Source of the DNA: Lycium barbarum
Lineage: Eukaryota; Streptophyta; Magnoliopsida; Solanales; Solanaceae
Direction of reading: 5' to 3'
DNA length: 64,000 nucleotides
Assembly (NCBI RefSeq): GCF_019175385.1
Contig: NC_083337.1
Span: forward strand, 47,158,938-47,222,937
How positions within the stretch are numbered: the first letter of the stretch is position 1; every line of letters begins with the position of its first letter. The translations under genes were made by a program, and so were the position numbers. The notes beneath the pieces were generated by a model. The model made no database searches. It was not told the origin of the DNA and saw only the letters and a list, made by a program, of their open reading frames with translations. Below, piece after piece: positions 46,689 through 59,150 of this stretch.

Positions 46689-48470
46689 TGTCACGACCCA
46701 ATTTAGCTAAGTCGTACGGACACTTATCTTTCCCACTTCGGTAAGCAAACCCTCAACCCAGAGATAATAAAAACGTGAATAGTTAACTAAATAAGTGGAA
46801 GAGAATAAATCACGTAAGTCTGACGATAATAATATAAATAAGAAAATACGGAAGTAAATGAAATCCGCCTTAGTATCTGATCTAGTCATACAAGAGCATC
46901 TAACTAAAATCTACAAGTCTGGAATATCAATTATGTCTCAGAATAGAAATAAGACATAAATAAAAAGAATCTTCAAGGCGGCGGACGTCTTGTGCGCACC
47001 TTGTAGACTCTAACCAACTCTCGAGACGACTATTAGCTACGAGAAACAGAAGTAGATCCAACTTGGAATTCTGCATTCATAAAAGAATGCATCAAGTGCA
47101 GGTCAGTACAAAGCCACAGTACTGGTAGGTATCATAGGTCGACTAAGTATAGCTAACATAATTCAGACAATAAAGCATGATAGGCAGATAAATCAATAAG
47201 TATAAGTCAAACACAATCAGAACCAAGTACACGTCATCACCTAGGTCGAAGCATCTAAACCCAAGTGTGCCAAGTCTCAATATATCTAATTTGAAACCAA
47301 CAACACAAGTAAAACACCAGATTATTACAATACAAGCCATAATGCAATGCAATGCAATGCAATGATGTAAGAATGCAAATACAATGCAATGATGTGTACA
47401 CATATTCTCGGGATAGAAGTATCGACGTCCCGGTAGCACAATCCATGGGGGACTCGTGAAGTCCATGTACTCACTCAATCCACGATTTCGAGACAATCAT
47501 CGGACCTCAGACTCTCACATCACTCCACACAATCCACGATTCCGGGACAACCATCAAAAATCGGACTACTCACATCACTCGGACACGATTTCGGGACAAC
47601 CGTTGGTAATCGGACTACTCACATCACTCGCACACAATCTAGAATTCTGGGACAACCATCGGATATTGGACTACTCACATCACTCTCATGCAAACTAAGC
47701 TCAGCTCATCACAGTAATATCAACAATGTATCAACAATATATCATGGGAGATGTGAATGCATGCGATGTATGAGTCAACATGAATAATCAGATCAATATC
47801 ACAAGTACCAAGCATGGGTATGCCAACAATATCATAAAAGACTACGCGAGTCATATAGAGCAATATCCTTGTAATCAATGCCAACAAGTGAGGCACCATA
47901 CTATCATGAACAAGATATATCAATAATCTCTGATATCTACCATCACTACGCAACATCAAGCCCATAACAATGGAACAAATCGAATCACAACACAACTGGG
48001 TGGCTACACCTAATCACACAACAGTGCCCAACCTAATACAATATCCAACCTAACTTCATACCCGAAGGTTTACATGATTTCTCTGACAATATAGTCTAAA
48101 TATATGCTTCGCTACACGATGTCTCACCAAGGGTAAGCCATCACCTACCTGGATGGCCAAACAACAATACACCAACAATCACTCCTTAGCCTTGCCCTTC
48201 TGTTGAGCCTCAAGATCAAGAAAGTCCAGGCATATTCAAAATCTAGATTAAAAATCATGAAGATTGATACTGATATTGCTATCATTCGAATTGGGTCAAA
48301 ACCAACCCTAGAATTTGGGAAAACGAGGCCCACAAGAGCAAAATGGGAAATTCGGGGGTAAATTATCCAATTAAACACCAGGTGATCAAAACCCATAAAC
48401 TAATTGCTAAATTAACTCAAGGATTCATTCAATTTTGAAATCCAAGCAAAACCCCCAATTTTGTGTTACA
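46689..48470 (-). mobile_element. Solo LTR J (1.8 kb, minus strand)
   Basis: Plus-strand ends TGTCACGACCCAATTT and TTTTGTGTTACA, flanked by ACCGT. It is a different LTR family from the others, without their hairpin cassette. It contains a tandem repeat at 47474-47690 and a short AATGC run at 47340-47362. No coding region recognised. Confidence 0.85.
47474..47690. repeat. About 58-bp tandem repeat in solo LTR J
   Basis: Four imperfect units, each with GGGACAACCATCGG-like and CGGACTACTCACATCACTC segments. The short open frame at 47456-47698 merely follows the repeat. Confidence 0.8.
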
Positions 48471-48496
48471 ACCGTAGTTTTTATACGTTGAGATTT

Positions 48497-50488
48497 ATGA
48501 GTGTTGATTGTTTTAAGTATGGACGTTAGAGTTACCTTCAAGAATATATGAGATTATATGCGCCAATCTTATGATTATGAGGGTTTAAGTGCATATAATA
48601 AGATATGGGAGGATTGGAGAGCAAGTGAATCAAGAGAATTAAGTTTGTTGAAATTTTGGAAGAAAGGATGGGGGACAATTTTGGTCCAACTTGGGGAGAG
48701 AATATCTTTTAGTATATGAGAAGTTTTGAGGTAAATCAAAAGCCTAAAATGAAGTTCGTCGAGTCTAGTTTCCAACACAACAAACCGCTCGTCGATACAA
48801 CTTGGAGTAGAGAATTATGAACATTACAAGCCAGGCTGACAGAGCATAAATGCGCTGCTACAATAATCGAGCTACTACAGTAACCGACTCTAAAATGCTA
48901 TAGAAGGGGGTTTAACCCCTCATTTTCATTCCAAACACCCCTCCAACTATCCCAACTTCTCTAGAATGTTCCCTAACTTCCATCCACTAAATTTTACTGC
49001 AAATTAAGTGGAATCTCCGGGTTTAGGGTCGGATAGCGACTAGTGTGATTATAGTATCGTTTTGCAGTGGATTTCGGCTTGGATTCAAGGTGGATATTGG
49101 AGATATTATTGTTCTAACAAGGACAAGGTATGAATCTCTCCTTATTGATATTATATTCATAGTTGGACTTCTTGGCCTTGTTTTGCCGTTTGAGACATAG
49201 AGGATGCAAGTTATCAGTTGGTTCGCTCGATTTTCGTAAGGTGTCGGGTGCCAATCAGGCCTCAACAAGGTTAGGGCGTGACATAGTGGTATATGAGTGT
49301 TGATTCATTTAAGTATGAATGTTGGAGTTACCTTCAGGAACATAAAAGATTATATGCGCCAATCTTATGATTATGAGGGTTTAAGTTCATATAATAAGCT
49401 ATGGGAGGATTAGAGAGGAAGTAAATCAAGAGAATTAAGTTTGTTGGAATTTTGGAAGAAACGATGGGGGATAATTTTGGTCCAACTTGGAGAGAGAATA
49501 TCTTTTAGTTCATGAGGAGTTTTGAGGTAAATCAAATGCCTAAAATGATGTTCGTCGAGTCTAGTTTCCAATGCAATAAACCACTCGTCGAAACAACGTC
49601 GGAGTAGAGAATTATGGACGTTACAAGCCAGGCTAACAGTGCAGAAACGTGCTGCTACAATAACCGTGCTGCTACAGTAACCGACTCAAAAATGCTATAC
49701 AAGGGGGTTTAACCCCTCATTTTCATTCCAAACACCCCTCCAACCATCCCAACTCCTCTTGAATGTTCCCCAACTTCCATCCACTAAATTGTACAGCAAA
49801 TTAAGTGGAATCTCCGGGTTTAGGCCCGGATAGCGACTAGTGTGATTATAGTATCGTTTTGCAGTGGATTTTGGCTAGGATTCAAGGTGGATATTGGAGA
49901 TATTATTGTTCTAACAAGGACAAGGTATGAATCTCTCCTTCTTGATATTATATTCATAGTTGTCCTTCTTGCCCTTATTTTTCAGTTTGAGCCATAGAGG
50001 ATGCGAGTTCTCAGCTGGTGCGCTCGGTTTCTGTAAGGTGTCGGGTGCCAATCACGCCTCACCAAGGTTGGGGCGTGACAAAGTGGTATATGAGTGTTGA
50101 TTGTTTTAAGTATGGATGCTGGAGTTACCTTCAAGAATATATAAGATTATATGCGCCAATCCTATGATCATGAGGGTTTAAGTTCATATAATAACCTATA
50201 GGAGGATTGGAGAGCAAGTGAATCAAGAGAATTAAGTTTGTTGGAATTTTGGAAGAAACGATGGGGGACAATTTTGGTCCAATGTGGGGAGAGAATATCT
50301 TTTAGAATATGAGGGTTTTGAGGTAAATCAAATGCCTAAAATTAAGTTCGTCAAGTCTAGTTTCCAACACAAAATTGCTCGTTGATACGACGTCAAAGTA
50401 GAGAATTATGGACGTTACAAGCCACGCTGACAGAGTAGAAACGCGCTGCTACAGTAACCGAGCTCTAAAATGCTATAAAAGGGGGTTT
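48497..50488 (+). repeat. 797-bp tandem repeat (2.5 units) carrying LTR-end/primer-site junctions
   Basis: Units at 48497-49292, 49293-50089 and 50090-50488 (cut by element E). Each complete unit ends GGGCGTGACA-(T/A)AGTGGTAT, which looks like an LTR terminus followed by the first bases of a tRNA-iMet primer site, then restarts at ATGAGTGTTGATT. It therefore seems to be amplified LTR sequence of another family. No coding region. 48476-48496 is a short single-copy lead-in. Confidence 0.85.
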
Positions 50489-53400
50489 TGTCACACCCCG
50501 ATCTTACTAGGGTGTGATGGGTACCCGACCCCATATTCGGAGCCGAGCGAACCCGCTGACTCTTATTACATACATAACCTCTTTGGACTTCTAACTTAAA
50601 TTAAATGAAATACACAATTAGACCTTTCAGAAATATTCTTTTTCGTTGTTCCCAAATCAAACAAAATCTATAATCATTTGGAACTTATCACATACACAGA
50701 ATGACACATCGGCTGATGGATCCGCTTACATGACCGACATCCTACACCCACAACTCTGTCTGCAAAGTCTCTAACTTCAACCAAGACATCATGGCATAAT
50801 ACTCTGACCCGGCAACTCTCCAGGGGCAAATGGAGCTTGCCAACTTCGCTGGAACATCTCCTATAATGGCTTCTACTCATCTAGGTGTACCTGCGCGGCA
50901 TGAAACGCAACCCCCCAAAGAAAGGGGGTCAGTACGACCAATGTACTGAGTATGTAAGGCATGAATAGTAACATAGTAAGAGATGTAATTATGAATAATA
51001 ACAGAATTGAGATATAGAGCATATCATGGGGTAAAAGAGTAACCTGTACATCTGAGTGCCCTTTTAGGTGGGTACCATGCATGCTTAGCTTTCTTTGAAA
51101 AACATTTCTTTTTCATATATATGGAAAATAGAACATATCATATTGCCGAGGCGTCGGCTCCGATCCATTTAAACACATATATCCCGCGTCCGGGACGATA
51201 TTAACCGATGTGGGATTTGCTTGAACCAATGTGGGATTTGCCTAAATCAATGTGGGATTCGCCTAAATCAATGTGGGATTCGCCCCCCTTTAGGACTCAG
51301 CGTTCTTGCTGAGGTTTGCCCCACCATTGGGTTTGCCCCACCACCGGCTCTGATACCAACTGATCAGGTGGCAATGCGTCTATAGCGCCTCACCTTTTCC
51401 CTTGCCCCATATACTTATACATATATCATGTTCATCTATCATATACACATATCATATACATATATCATGTAAGCAGCATGCAAGAGAGCCCAAAGAATGT
51501 TATGTCTCTATCGGAGTGACGTAAGGTCGGTAACCTCCGAATATATTATGGAATAATCATCATGGCTTTGTCTCACCTTAAAGGAACAATTATTATAAGG
51601 TGAGACTAGCAACGAATAACAGCGTTAAGAGAACATAGAATAAGATCATAAATCTCATAAGGCGTCGCTTCATATACATATGCACATAGAACAATATTTC
51701 TTTTTAAAACTCGATGGGTACGTACATAAATCGACACTTGAGAGTCATAAACACGTTTCAAGTCAATCCGAGTTAGTATGAAAACGTTATGGACGTTTTA
51801 GTACAGAACCTTCTATAAACGTTTCAGAAGCTATTTTTGGAAAATCAAAGCAATAATCATATCAAGTACTTTTCGAATATCGCTTTGGATCAAATCAACA
51901 TAGAACTCTTGGAACCACACACCCGTACCAAACATAGCAAAATCGTTCCTCGGAAGTCAAGAACATTAGCCATCCTAGTGGCTCTAAGAATAGGAGGTTC
52001 TTTGAAATCATACATATACTTTGTCTGTTTGTTTCACAAAGATCATGCCAAAAGAAAAAAGGGTAAGCCTTACATACCTGCTCCACGTCCTATTAGCTAC
52101 GCATAATTGTCCAAGCTCGTTATCGCTAGTCTACATTCAAGAAGATTTACATAATCATTAGATTCATTGTCACATACATTTGCCTTAGTCTTTCAAATAA
52201 ATTCACTTATGATTTGCCGAAATTTCGGCAGCATCTCCCCTGTAAATACACCATCACCGAGAATCTAACTCGGCCAAGTCATCAATCAACAATCCGAGAA
52301 TTCAACTTGGCCAAACTATCAACAACAATACCAACAATCATGCCAACAACATCAATATTCAACTCAAGACGCATTCTAACATTAACAACCTTTGTCATAC
52401 AATTCAACGGCATTTCATTTATATTCAATTCAATTCACATAATATTCAAACAACCCAATCAACATACTACTTCACCCGAAACCTTCCAAATTCGACAAGA
52501 ACAATAACAACCTATTTTCTTCTTCCAAATTCAATTACAACAACCCAACTTACAATCTTCCAAACACATGTCTCACTTCCAAATTCATGAATTATATTTA
52601 CAACCTATACATTAACATTATCATTCATACAATATAAGAAACCATACTAATGTCACACTAACTTCTTCCATAATCCACAAACGATCACAACTTCATTTCC
52701 AACCATTAAATTCTAATTTTACATCATAGAATCCACAACTACAACAATCAAATTACTAAATAAAATCAATTCATCATAGCTACACAACATAACCTTCATT
52801 CGGCCATCACTCCAACATACCTATTTTCATGTATTTCATCCATTTCTGCATGCTACAACATAGACAAATCATCCATAACATGTAAAAGAAGATTGAACCT
52901 TACCTTTCTCCACTTGTCTTCTTACTTAGCAAGGGTTTGTAAATCACCCAAATAAATGCTTGGCTTGTTCTAACAACTCCTTCATGTTAATGAGGACCTT
53001 CCATTTGGTGGAAATACTAGAAGAAAAATATTTTTCTTGATCAATTTCTATGACCTCATTTCTCCTATCCATGGCCGAATGGCCTTATTTTTTCCTCTCC
53101 AAGTTTTCTTCTTGAAATTTCATGAATAATTTGTCTTGCCTTAGTCATCTCTCTACATATATATATATATATATATATATCTCCTTCCAATACCAAGTGG
53201 ACACATGCCCTCTTTCTTGATTTCTTAAATTAAACAAATATGACCACTTGTCTTGCTATATAAGCTTGGTCCATATATATTTATATAATTAGCCCCTATT
53301 AAATAAAAATGTGGAAATATGCTTATATGCCACACGGCCAACATGGCCCCTTCAAGAACCTTCTTGAATATTTTGTGAAATTCCCATTTTGCCCCTAGCC

Positions 53401-53577
53401 TTCCACAATATTACCATGAACCAATTTGTGAATTTCCCTTTTTACCCTTAGCCTTTCTCAATATTTCCATACTAATGAATAACTTGTTTACTAAAAAAAT
53501 TTTTGGAAAATAGTCTTGCCTTTGACTTCTCGCAATTATCTCGAATTATCCGAATGTACAAAATACGGGATATAACA
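50489..53577 (-). repeat. 3' LTR of element E (minus strand)
   Basis: Plus-strand ends TGTCACACCCCG and ACGGGATATAACA; 3089 bp. Related to S, D, F and B (ATTTCGGCAG region near 52220, GCCGAGGCGTCGGCTCCGAT near 51148). It has hairpins at 50911-50948 and an embedded unrelated segment at about 51190-51400. It inserted into the third 797-bp unit; the candidate TSD GGTTT at 50484-50488 cannot be checked because the other end is outside the window. Confidence 0.88.
51205..51400 (-). other. Foreign segment in LTR E with short repeats and a PBS-like motif
   Basis: Four near copies of AATGTGGGATTTGCCTAAATC-type 20-bp units (51205-51290). These are followed by a GTTTGCCCCACCA duplication and GCTCTGATACCA (51347-51358), whose reverse strand is the tRNA-iMet primer-site sequence TGGTATCAGAGC. 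The other LTRs of this type lack the segment. It may be the edge of another retroelement. Confidence 0.5.
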
Positions 53578-53613
53578 TCCTCCCCCCCTTTAGAACATTC
53601 GTCCTCGAATGTT
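53578..53613 (-). promoter_or_regulatory. Polypurine tract and pre-PPT hairpin of element E
   Basis: Minus strand: AACATTCG-AGGA-CGAATGTT, then CTAAAGGGGGGGA abutting the LTR. This fixes the LTR as the 3' LTR and the element as minus-strand. Confidence 0.88.
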
Positions 53614-55297
53614 CAACTGGCCTCATGGGGTGTTATGATACTTCGGGAGGGTCCCTCTTATAGTTGTCCTTTTCTTCATACTCATTCCTTATCTTTCACC
53701 CTGTTTCCTTTATAGTCGAACTCTTCGGTCTTTACATGAATCCTCATTCAGTGTCATGGGTTTTCTAATCCATTGCGCCATCTCATTATCCTTGACCTTC
53801 CCAGGTCATTTCTTGACACAAGTATACTTGTCTTTGATTTCTTTGTATTGGCGCTCGTTTCGTCCATCGTTATTTCTTGTTGGCTCTCCGGTGTGGATCC
53901 CCTACAAATATGATTGAACTGTTCACGTCGATGATTCATTTAATTTCATAGCGCATATTCTCATATTCCGTATAATCAAAGGTCCATGAACTATTTTCTA
54001 GTGTCCGATGAACTCTTTTGTTTCATTCATAGGCACTGCGTTCTTTCTTTCTTTCAAAAATTCTCAGACTACCAATTGTTGATGCTTTCGTTATAATAGT
54101 CGACGTCGTTCGAAACATCCTTTAAATCTTGTCGTTTTCTCCATCATCCGTTGTGAACTTCGCTTGTAGCTCTTTCCTGCTCTTTTTATTACTCTTTAAA
54201 ACATGTCGCTGCGTATTTAGGTACGGCGCCAATTGACCGATATGAGGGATTCAAATCATGGCATAAACATATCATAATTCATGTTGGCATGAAGCATTCT
54301 CTTAAGGTGTCTTCCATCCTTCCCCTTCATGTCGGCCTCACGGTACCCTCATTGTCAATTCGTTTCTACTCCTTTCATGTATTCTTTTGATATGCCGCTA
54401 TGTTTCGAACTCTGGACCCGAGCTAATAAATTTCCTCCTTTGGACTTGAAGCCTAATATAATATGTTCTCCCCCGCCCCCCCCCCCCCCCCTTTTTAAGG
54501 GGCTCCTTATACGCCAGCAGTCCTTTTGCGAAGTCTTCGTTTATACCTCACTCCTCATCTTCCTTCCCAACTCTGTGCCTAACATATCGAAAACTTCTTA
54601 TCCTAAGTTTTTCTTTTAATTTCTGTCGTCCACATTTCCATACCCTTCCATCCACTATTCGTCCTTTCACTGGCTTAGCTCACTTGCTCGTAATTCTTCT
54701 TTAACTACGCGTTTGTGTTGTAGATGTGCGTCCATATTTCTCAAGCGTTCCGCTACATTTGTTCTTAGCACAGAATCCCTACAGATTATACTTCTCACCT
54801 TAACATCATCGCAAGGCCTAAGCATTCTTTCTCTTACTTCACATCCCCCTGTCCTAGTCACTATTCCTTTAGCCCCACTTATTGAAATTGGTTCTTGAAC
54901 CTCACACACTCCTCTTTTGTTCCATTTTACCACGCTCTATCCTCTTCACGCGCCTATCCTTGAGTTTTTACCCAAGTAGTCTCATGCTTTGCCGATAGTT
55001 TCTCTCGGGGGTTTCACTCACCGAGGTTTCTTACCTTTTATCATTTTTTCGACATTTTGATCTCCTTGCCTTCTATTTACTCACTCTCTTTCTTTTTCAA
55101 ATATCGTTGTATTAGAACTTTCCAATCTTAACCTGTAGTGAGCATAGCATTAGTTTAGCTCGTAACGCTTGTTCCGTTTATTTTTGTTGTCACTTGAACT
55201 CCGGTACCCTTACTCGATTGATGCCTTCCATACCGTAACACCGGTTGCTGGGATACATATGCCCACCGATACAATCACATATGGGATATCATACGCA

Positions 55298-55301
<4 letters not shown>

Positions 55302-55340
<39 letters not shown>
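55302..55340. repeat. (TA)n microsatellite in element E
   Basis: About 38 bp of TA dinucleotides; low complexity. Confidence 0.93.
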
Positions 55341-55551
55341 TATCAACTAGCCCAAAAAATACTTCCAAACGCTATTCAAGCCTATCTTAATTCCAGAGCT
55401 GTGATGCACTTTCTATCTCTTCACCAGTCTAGTCTGTCTCGTCCTACGCGACCTCTCATGGTCTCCAACCATCCCATATACTCTAGTTGCCCTTAGGCCA
55501 CTCTAGCTTCTCATTTGTCTCTTATGTCTGGATATATAGAATTTCTTGCAC

Positions 55552-55654
55552 CCTTCCCAGGGGGTCACCCATCCTAAGATTTCTCCCACCTTATCACGCT
55601 TAACCTCGAAACTTCGATGGAATCCGGTGCCTTAATGCTGATATAATCGCGTCC
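55552..55654 (-). ncRNA. 5S rRNA-like cassette of element E
   Basis: On the minus strand it aligns without gaps to 5S positions 1-103 by my hand comparison. It is the least diverged of the four, keeping GCGATTATATCAGC, GGCACCGGATTCCATC, GGTTAAGCGTG and GGATGGGTGACCCCCTGGG. The upstream flank AAAGGTCATGCGAGGAAGTG matches D. It lies in the interior of a gag-only type element, not in an LTR. Confidence 0.82.
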
Positions 55655-55833
55655 ACTTCCTCGCATGACCTTTATTACATGATCTAGAGCAAGTCGAAGT
55701 CTTATAGATTCCGAGACATTTTCATAACACGTCCTTCCCTTTACAATTACTATTTTACCTTTTTCAATCCTCAATATTCACCCTTCATCTTCGTGTATCA
55801 CTTCCTTTCGTCCTAGATTCCCAGATTCCTGAT

Positions 55834-55838
55834 GGTAA
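55834..55838. repeat. Candidate TSD of element D, left copy (GGTAA)
   Basis: The five bases preceding LTR D. The right copy lies past the window, so this is a prediction. Confidence 0.6.
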
Positions 55839-58800
55839 TGTTATATCCCGTATTTCGCACCTCTGGATAATTTGAGATAATTGTGATTAATAAGAGATAA
55901 GGCAATATTTTTGATTTAATTTAATACATAAGTTGTTCATGAAAATATTAATGCGGAAATACTGAGGAAGGCTAAGGGCAAAATTGAAAATTTGGAAAAT
56001 AGTTTCATGAATTACAAAAAAATTGGTCATGGATGATTGGGCTTGGAAAAAAAAAAGGGGACAAAGCCCAAGTGTGGCCGGCCAAGGCATGGGTCAAGCC
56101 CACTTGGGAATTTTGATCTAAATGAATAAAAGGGATAAATCCCCCATAAATTGTCATTTTCCTTCAAGAACCTTCAAGAAAAGAAAAACTTGAGAGCCAA
56201 AAATAGGCCATTCGGCCAAGTGGAGAAAAGAAGAATAAAATTTTGAAGCTTCAACTTTGATCCAAAAATTTATTTCTCCTAGTATTTCCACTAATTCAAA
56301 GGTCCTCTTCAACGTGGTATAATTGTTGAAGCAAGAAAACTATTTTGGTGGCAAGTTCAAAATTCTAGTCAAGTGGAAAATTAAGGGAAAAGGTAAGAAT
56401 TCATATTCTTTTATATGTTATGCAAGGTTTATATATGTTGTAGTAAGTAGAATTGAATGAAAAATCATGGAAATATTATGTGTTGTGTGTGGGCCGTGTG
56501 GGTGTGTGTGTATAATTGTGGCGTGTGGTTGTTGAATGGTGGAGGAGTGGTGAATTAATTTTATTTAATATGTTAGTTGTGTTGTTGTGGACTCTATGAT
56601 GCCAATGAAAGACTAATGGTTCAAGTTGGCATGGAAATTTGTTGTAGGTTGTTGTAGGAAATTATACGATTTTAATATGGTTTTATGTAGTTGTGAGAAT
56701 GAAGTTGCTAAAGTATAAATTGTTGTTGTAGTTTATGAATTTGAAAGAAGAAAATGTGTTGTTGTAGCTTTTGTTGCATTTGTAGAGTTTCGGGTGGAAT
56801 GGAGTTTGGTTGGATCGTTTTGAATGTTGTTCGGGTTACTAATGTTAAAATATGTTCCAAAATTATTGTTGGTATGGTTGTTGATGAATTTGGCCGAGTT
56901 AAATTCTCGGGGTTGTTGTATTTACAGGGGAGATGCTGCCGAAATTTCTGTAGACAAGTACTAGTTAGAATTGAATTTCTAAGTACTTGTAGCTAACGTT
57001 TGGCAATTAATGACGTTACTGTAGATCTTGGGGAGCCCAAGACTTGAGTTGGGATTAGCTTAGGAGGCGAGTGAGGTATGTAAGGCCTACCCTTTTCTTC
57101 TTTGGCATGATCCTTATGAAATAAGTATATGACGTATTTGTATGACTTCAGAAAGATTCTTATTCTTAGAGCCATTATGATGTCCGATGATGTGTATCTA
57201 TGATGTCCGATGACGTGTATCTATGATGTCCGAAGTTTGGCCAATATGTTTCCGAATGGCATTTGAGAAACAAATGATATGACTATAGTTTTGACCTTCC
57301 AAATGTTAACACATTCGATTATTCCATCAAGCCTCTGATATGTTTTGATACATACATACAGTTCCAAAAGCTCTATTTGATTCGATTCATAACGATATCC
57401 GAAGGCACTTGACATGATTATGGCTCTAATTTCCCAAAAATGGCTCCTGAAATGCTTATAGAGCGTTTTGTACTTCAAACGCTCGTAACTTTCTTATTCT
57501 AAGTCGGATTGACCCGAAACTTGTTTCTGAGCCTTCAGGGGTCGGTGAGCATACTTGTCCATCGAGTCTTAGAATTTATCTATATACATATGGTTCTCGA
57601 CACTCCGCTCGTGCGTGCAACTACTATACCTTCCGCCGAGCCTCGGGCCAGTTATATCATTGTGTGCACTATGTTATACTCGCCGCTAACATGTTATGTT
57701 ATATATGGATCGGAGCCGACGCCTCGGCAGCATGATATGTTCTGTTTTCTCTACATATATGAGTAAGATATGTTTTTCAAAGGAAGTATTATTATGGATA
57801 AGTATATAGTATATTGATGGATCGGGCTACATGTTCTGCAGCAGTAAAATATATGTATGGATCGGGCTGCACGTTCCGCAGCAGTATATATTATATTTAT
57901 GGATCGGGCCAAACGTTCCTCGACAGTATATGTTATATGTATATATGGATGGGGCTGAACGTTCCTCGGCAGTATATGTTATATTTATGGATCGGGCCGA
58001 ACGTTCCTCGGCAGTATATGTTATATGTATATATGGATCGGGCCGAACGTTCCTCGACAGTATATGTTATATTTATGGATCGGGCCGAACGTTCCCCGGC
58101 AGTATATGTTATATTTATGGATCGGGCCGAACGTTCCTCGGCAGTATATGTTATATATATATATATATATATATGGATCGGGCCGAACGTTCCTCGGCAG
58201 TATATGTTATCTGTATATATGGATCGGGCCGTACGTTCCTCGGTACTAATATGTTATATATGGATCGGGCCGTACGTTCCTCGGCACCATCACATTACGT
58301 ATGGATCGGTTATATGTATATGTATATGGTGGCGTACGATGTCGGCACGTATGATCTGTGCTTTGAAAGTAAGTATTTTGGTACTTTGGATGTTTTACCC
58401 ATTTTCGGTACTTTTCTGACATATGATATCGGTAAGTATGAATTACGTTCGGAAAATAAACGCCTTGGCATTCTGTCTAACGCACTTACTTTTTGTACCA
58501 TTGTTCCAGTTATGTTTCTGTTTTCTGTATTCCATGCCATACATACTCGGTACATATTCCGTACTGACCCCCTTTCTTCGGGGGCTGCGTTTCATGCCCG
58601 CAGGTACAGACGCGTACGTGAGTGGTCTGTCAGCTTAGGTCATCCATTCTGCTGTGTTGAAGTGCTCCCTCGTTCCGGAGCCCACACTTTTGGTACAGAT
58701 CTTTCTGTTGTACATATTCATGTATATATGACTATGTTAGGGGTACGGCGGGGCCCTGTCCGGTTATGTATGTGGGTCATGGTTCATTGTTGTTCGGTTA

Positions 58801-59091
58801 TGTTTGTTTGATATGCGCCCTAAGAGATTCCAATTGCTATGATAGCCTTAACGGCTTGTGCGTATGTATATGTATGTATATGTTTTTGGGCGATATGTCT
58901 TTCGACAGCCTTGGTGGCTTCCGTATGATATTCTTACAGGTGACCGCTTAAGACGACGTCTGTTCTCAGTATCTGTATGAATTAAAATATGTTGGATACG
59001 GATAAGTTACTGATATGTCAAATTGGTGAGCAGGTGTGTACGGGTGTCCAGCTCGGGCACCTGTCACGGCCCACGGGGTTGGGTCGTGACA
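55839..59091 (+). repeat. 5' LTR of element D
   Basis: TGTTATATCCCGTA to GGGTCGTGACA, 3253 bp. It is closest to solo LTR S, sharing the GATCGGGC minisatellite and TGATGTCCG repeats. Hairpin cassette near 58550-58590. Confidence 0.93.
57810..58312 (+). repeat. GATCGGGC minisatellite in LTR D
   Basis: About eleven units of 40-55 bp with ATGGATCGGGCCGAACGTTC then CTCGGCAGTATATG. The first two are of the TGCACGTTCCGC type, as in solo LTR S. All three forward frames stay open through much of it, producing 200- and 326-codon frames that are repeat artefacts. Confidence 0.87.
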
Positions 59092-59095
59092 AAAG

Positions 59096-59107
59096 TGGTA
59101 TTCGGGC
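59096..59107 (+). other. Degenerate primer binding site of element D
   Basis: TGGTATTCGGGC compared with TGGTATCAGAGC in A and B: the first six bases match and the rest is diverged. Priming by initiator tRNA-Met is probably impaired. Confidence 0.75.
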
Positions 59108-59150
59108 GGTTTGTCCTCGGAATGTCTACAGGCCGTGTCTAGTAGTGTCT

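Larger units (their letters stand above)
53614..55838 (-). mobile_element. Interior of element E, noncoding 3' part
   Basis: Minus-strand interior, homologous in part to the post-gag interior of D. It contains a poly-C run (54473-54492), a (TA)n run, the 5S-like cassette and many stops; I recognise no gag or pol. By analogy with B and D it would be the region between gag and PPT. It is cut at 55838 by element D; the rest of E should resume beyond the window. Confidence 0.75.

Noticed and set aside
57831..58811. 326-codon plus-strand open frame
   Set aside because: It runs through the GATCGGGC minisatellite and LTR sequence; all three forward frames are open there, there is no domain, and the corresponding repeat in solo LTR S gives unrelated frame lengths.
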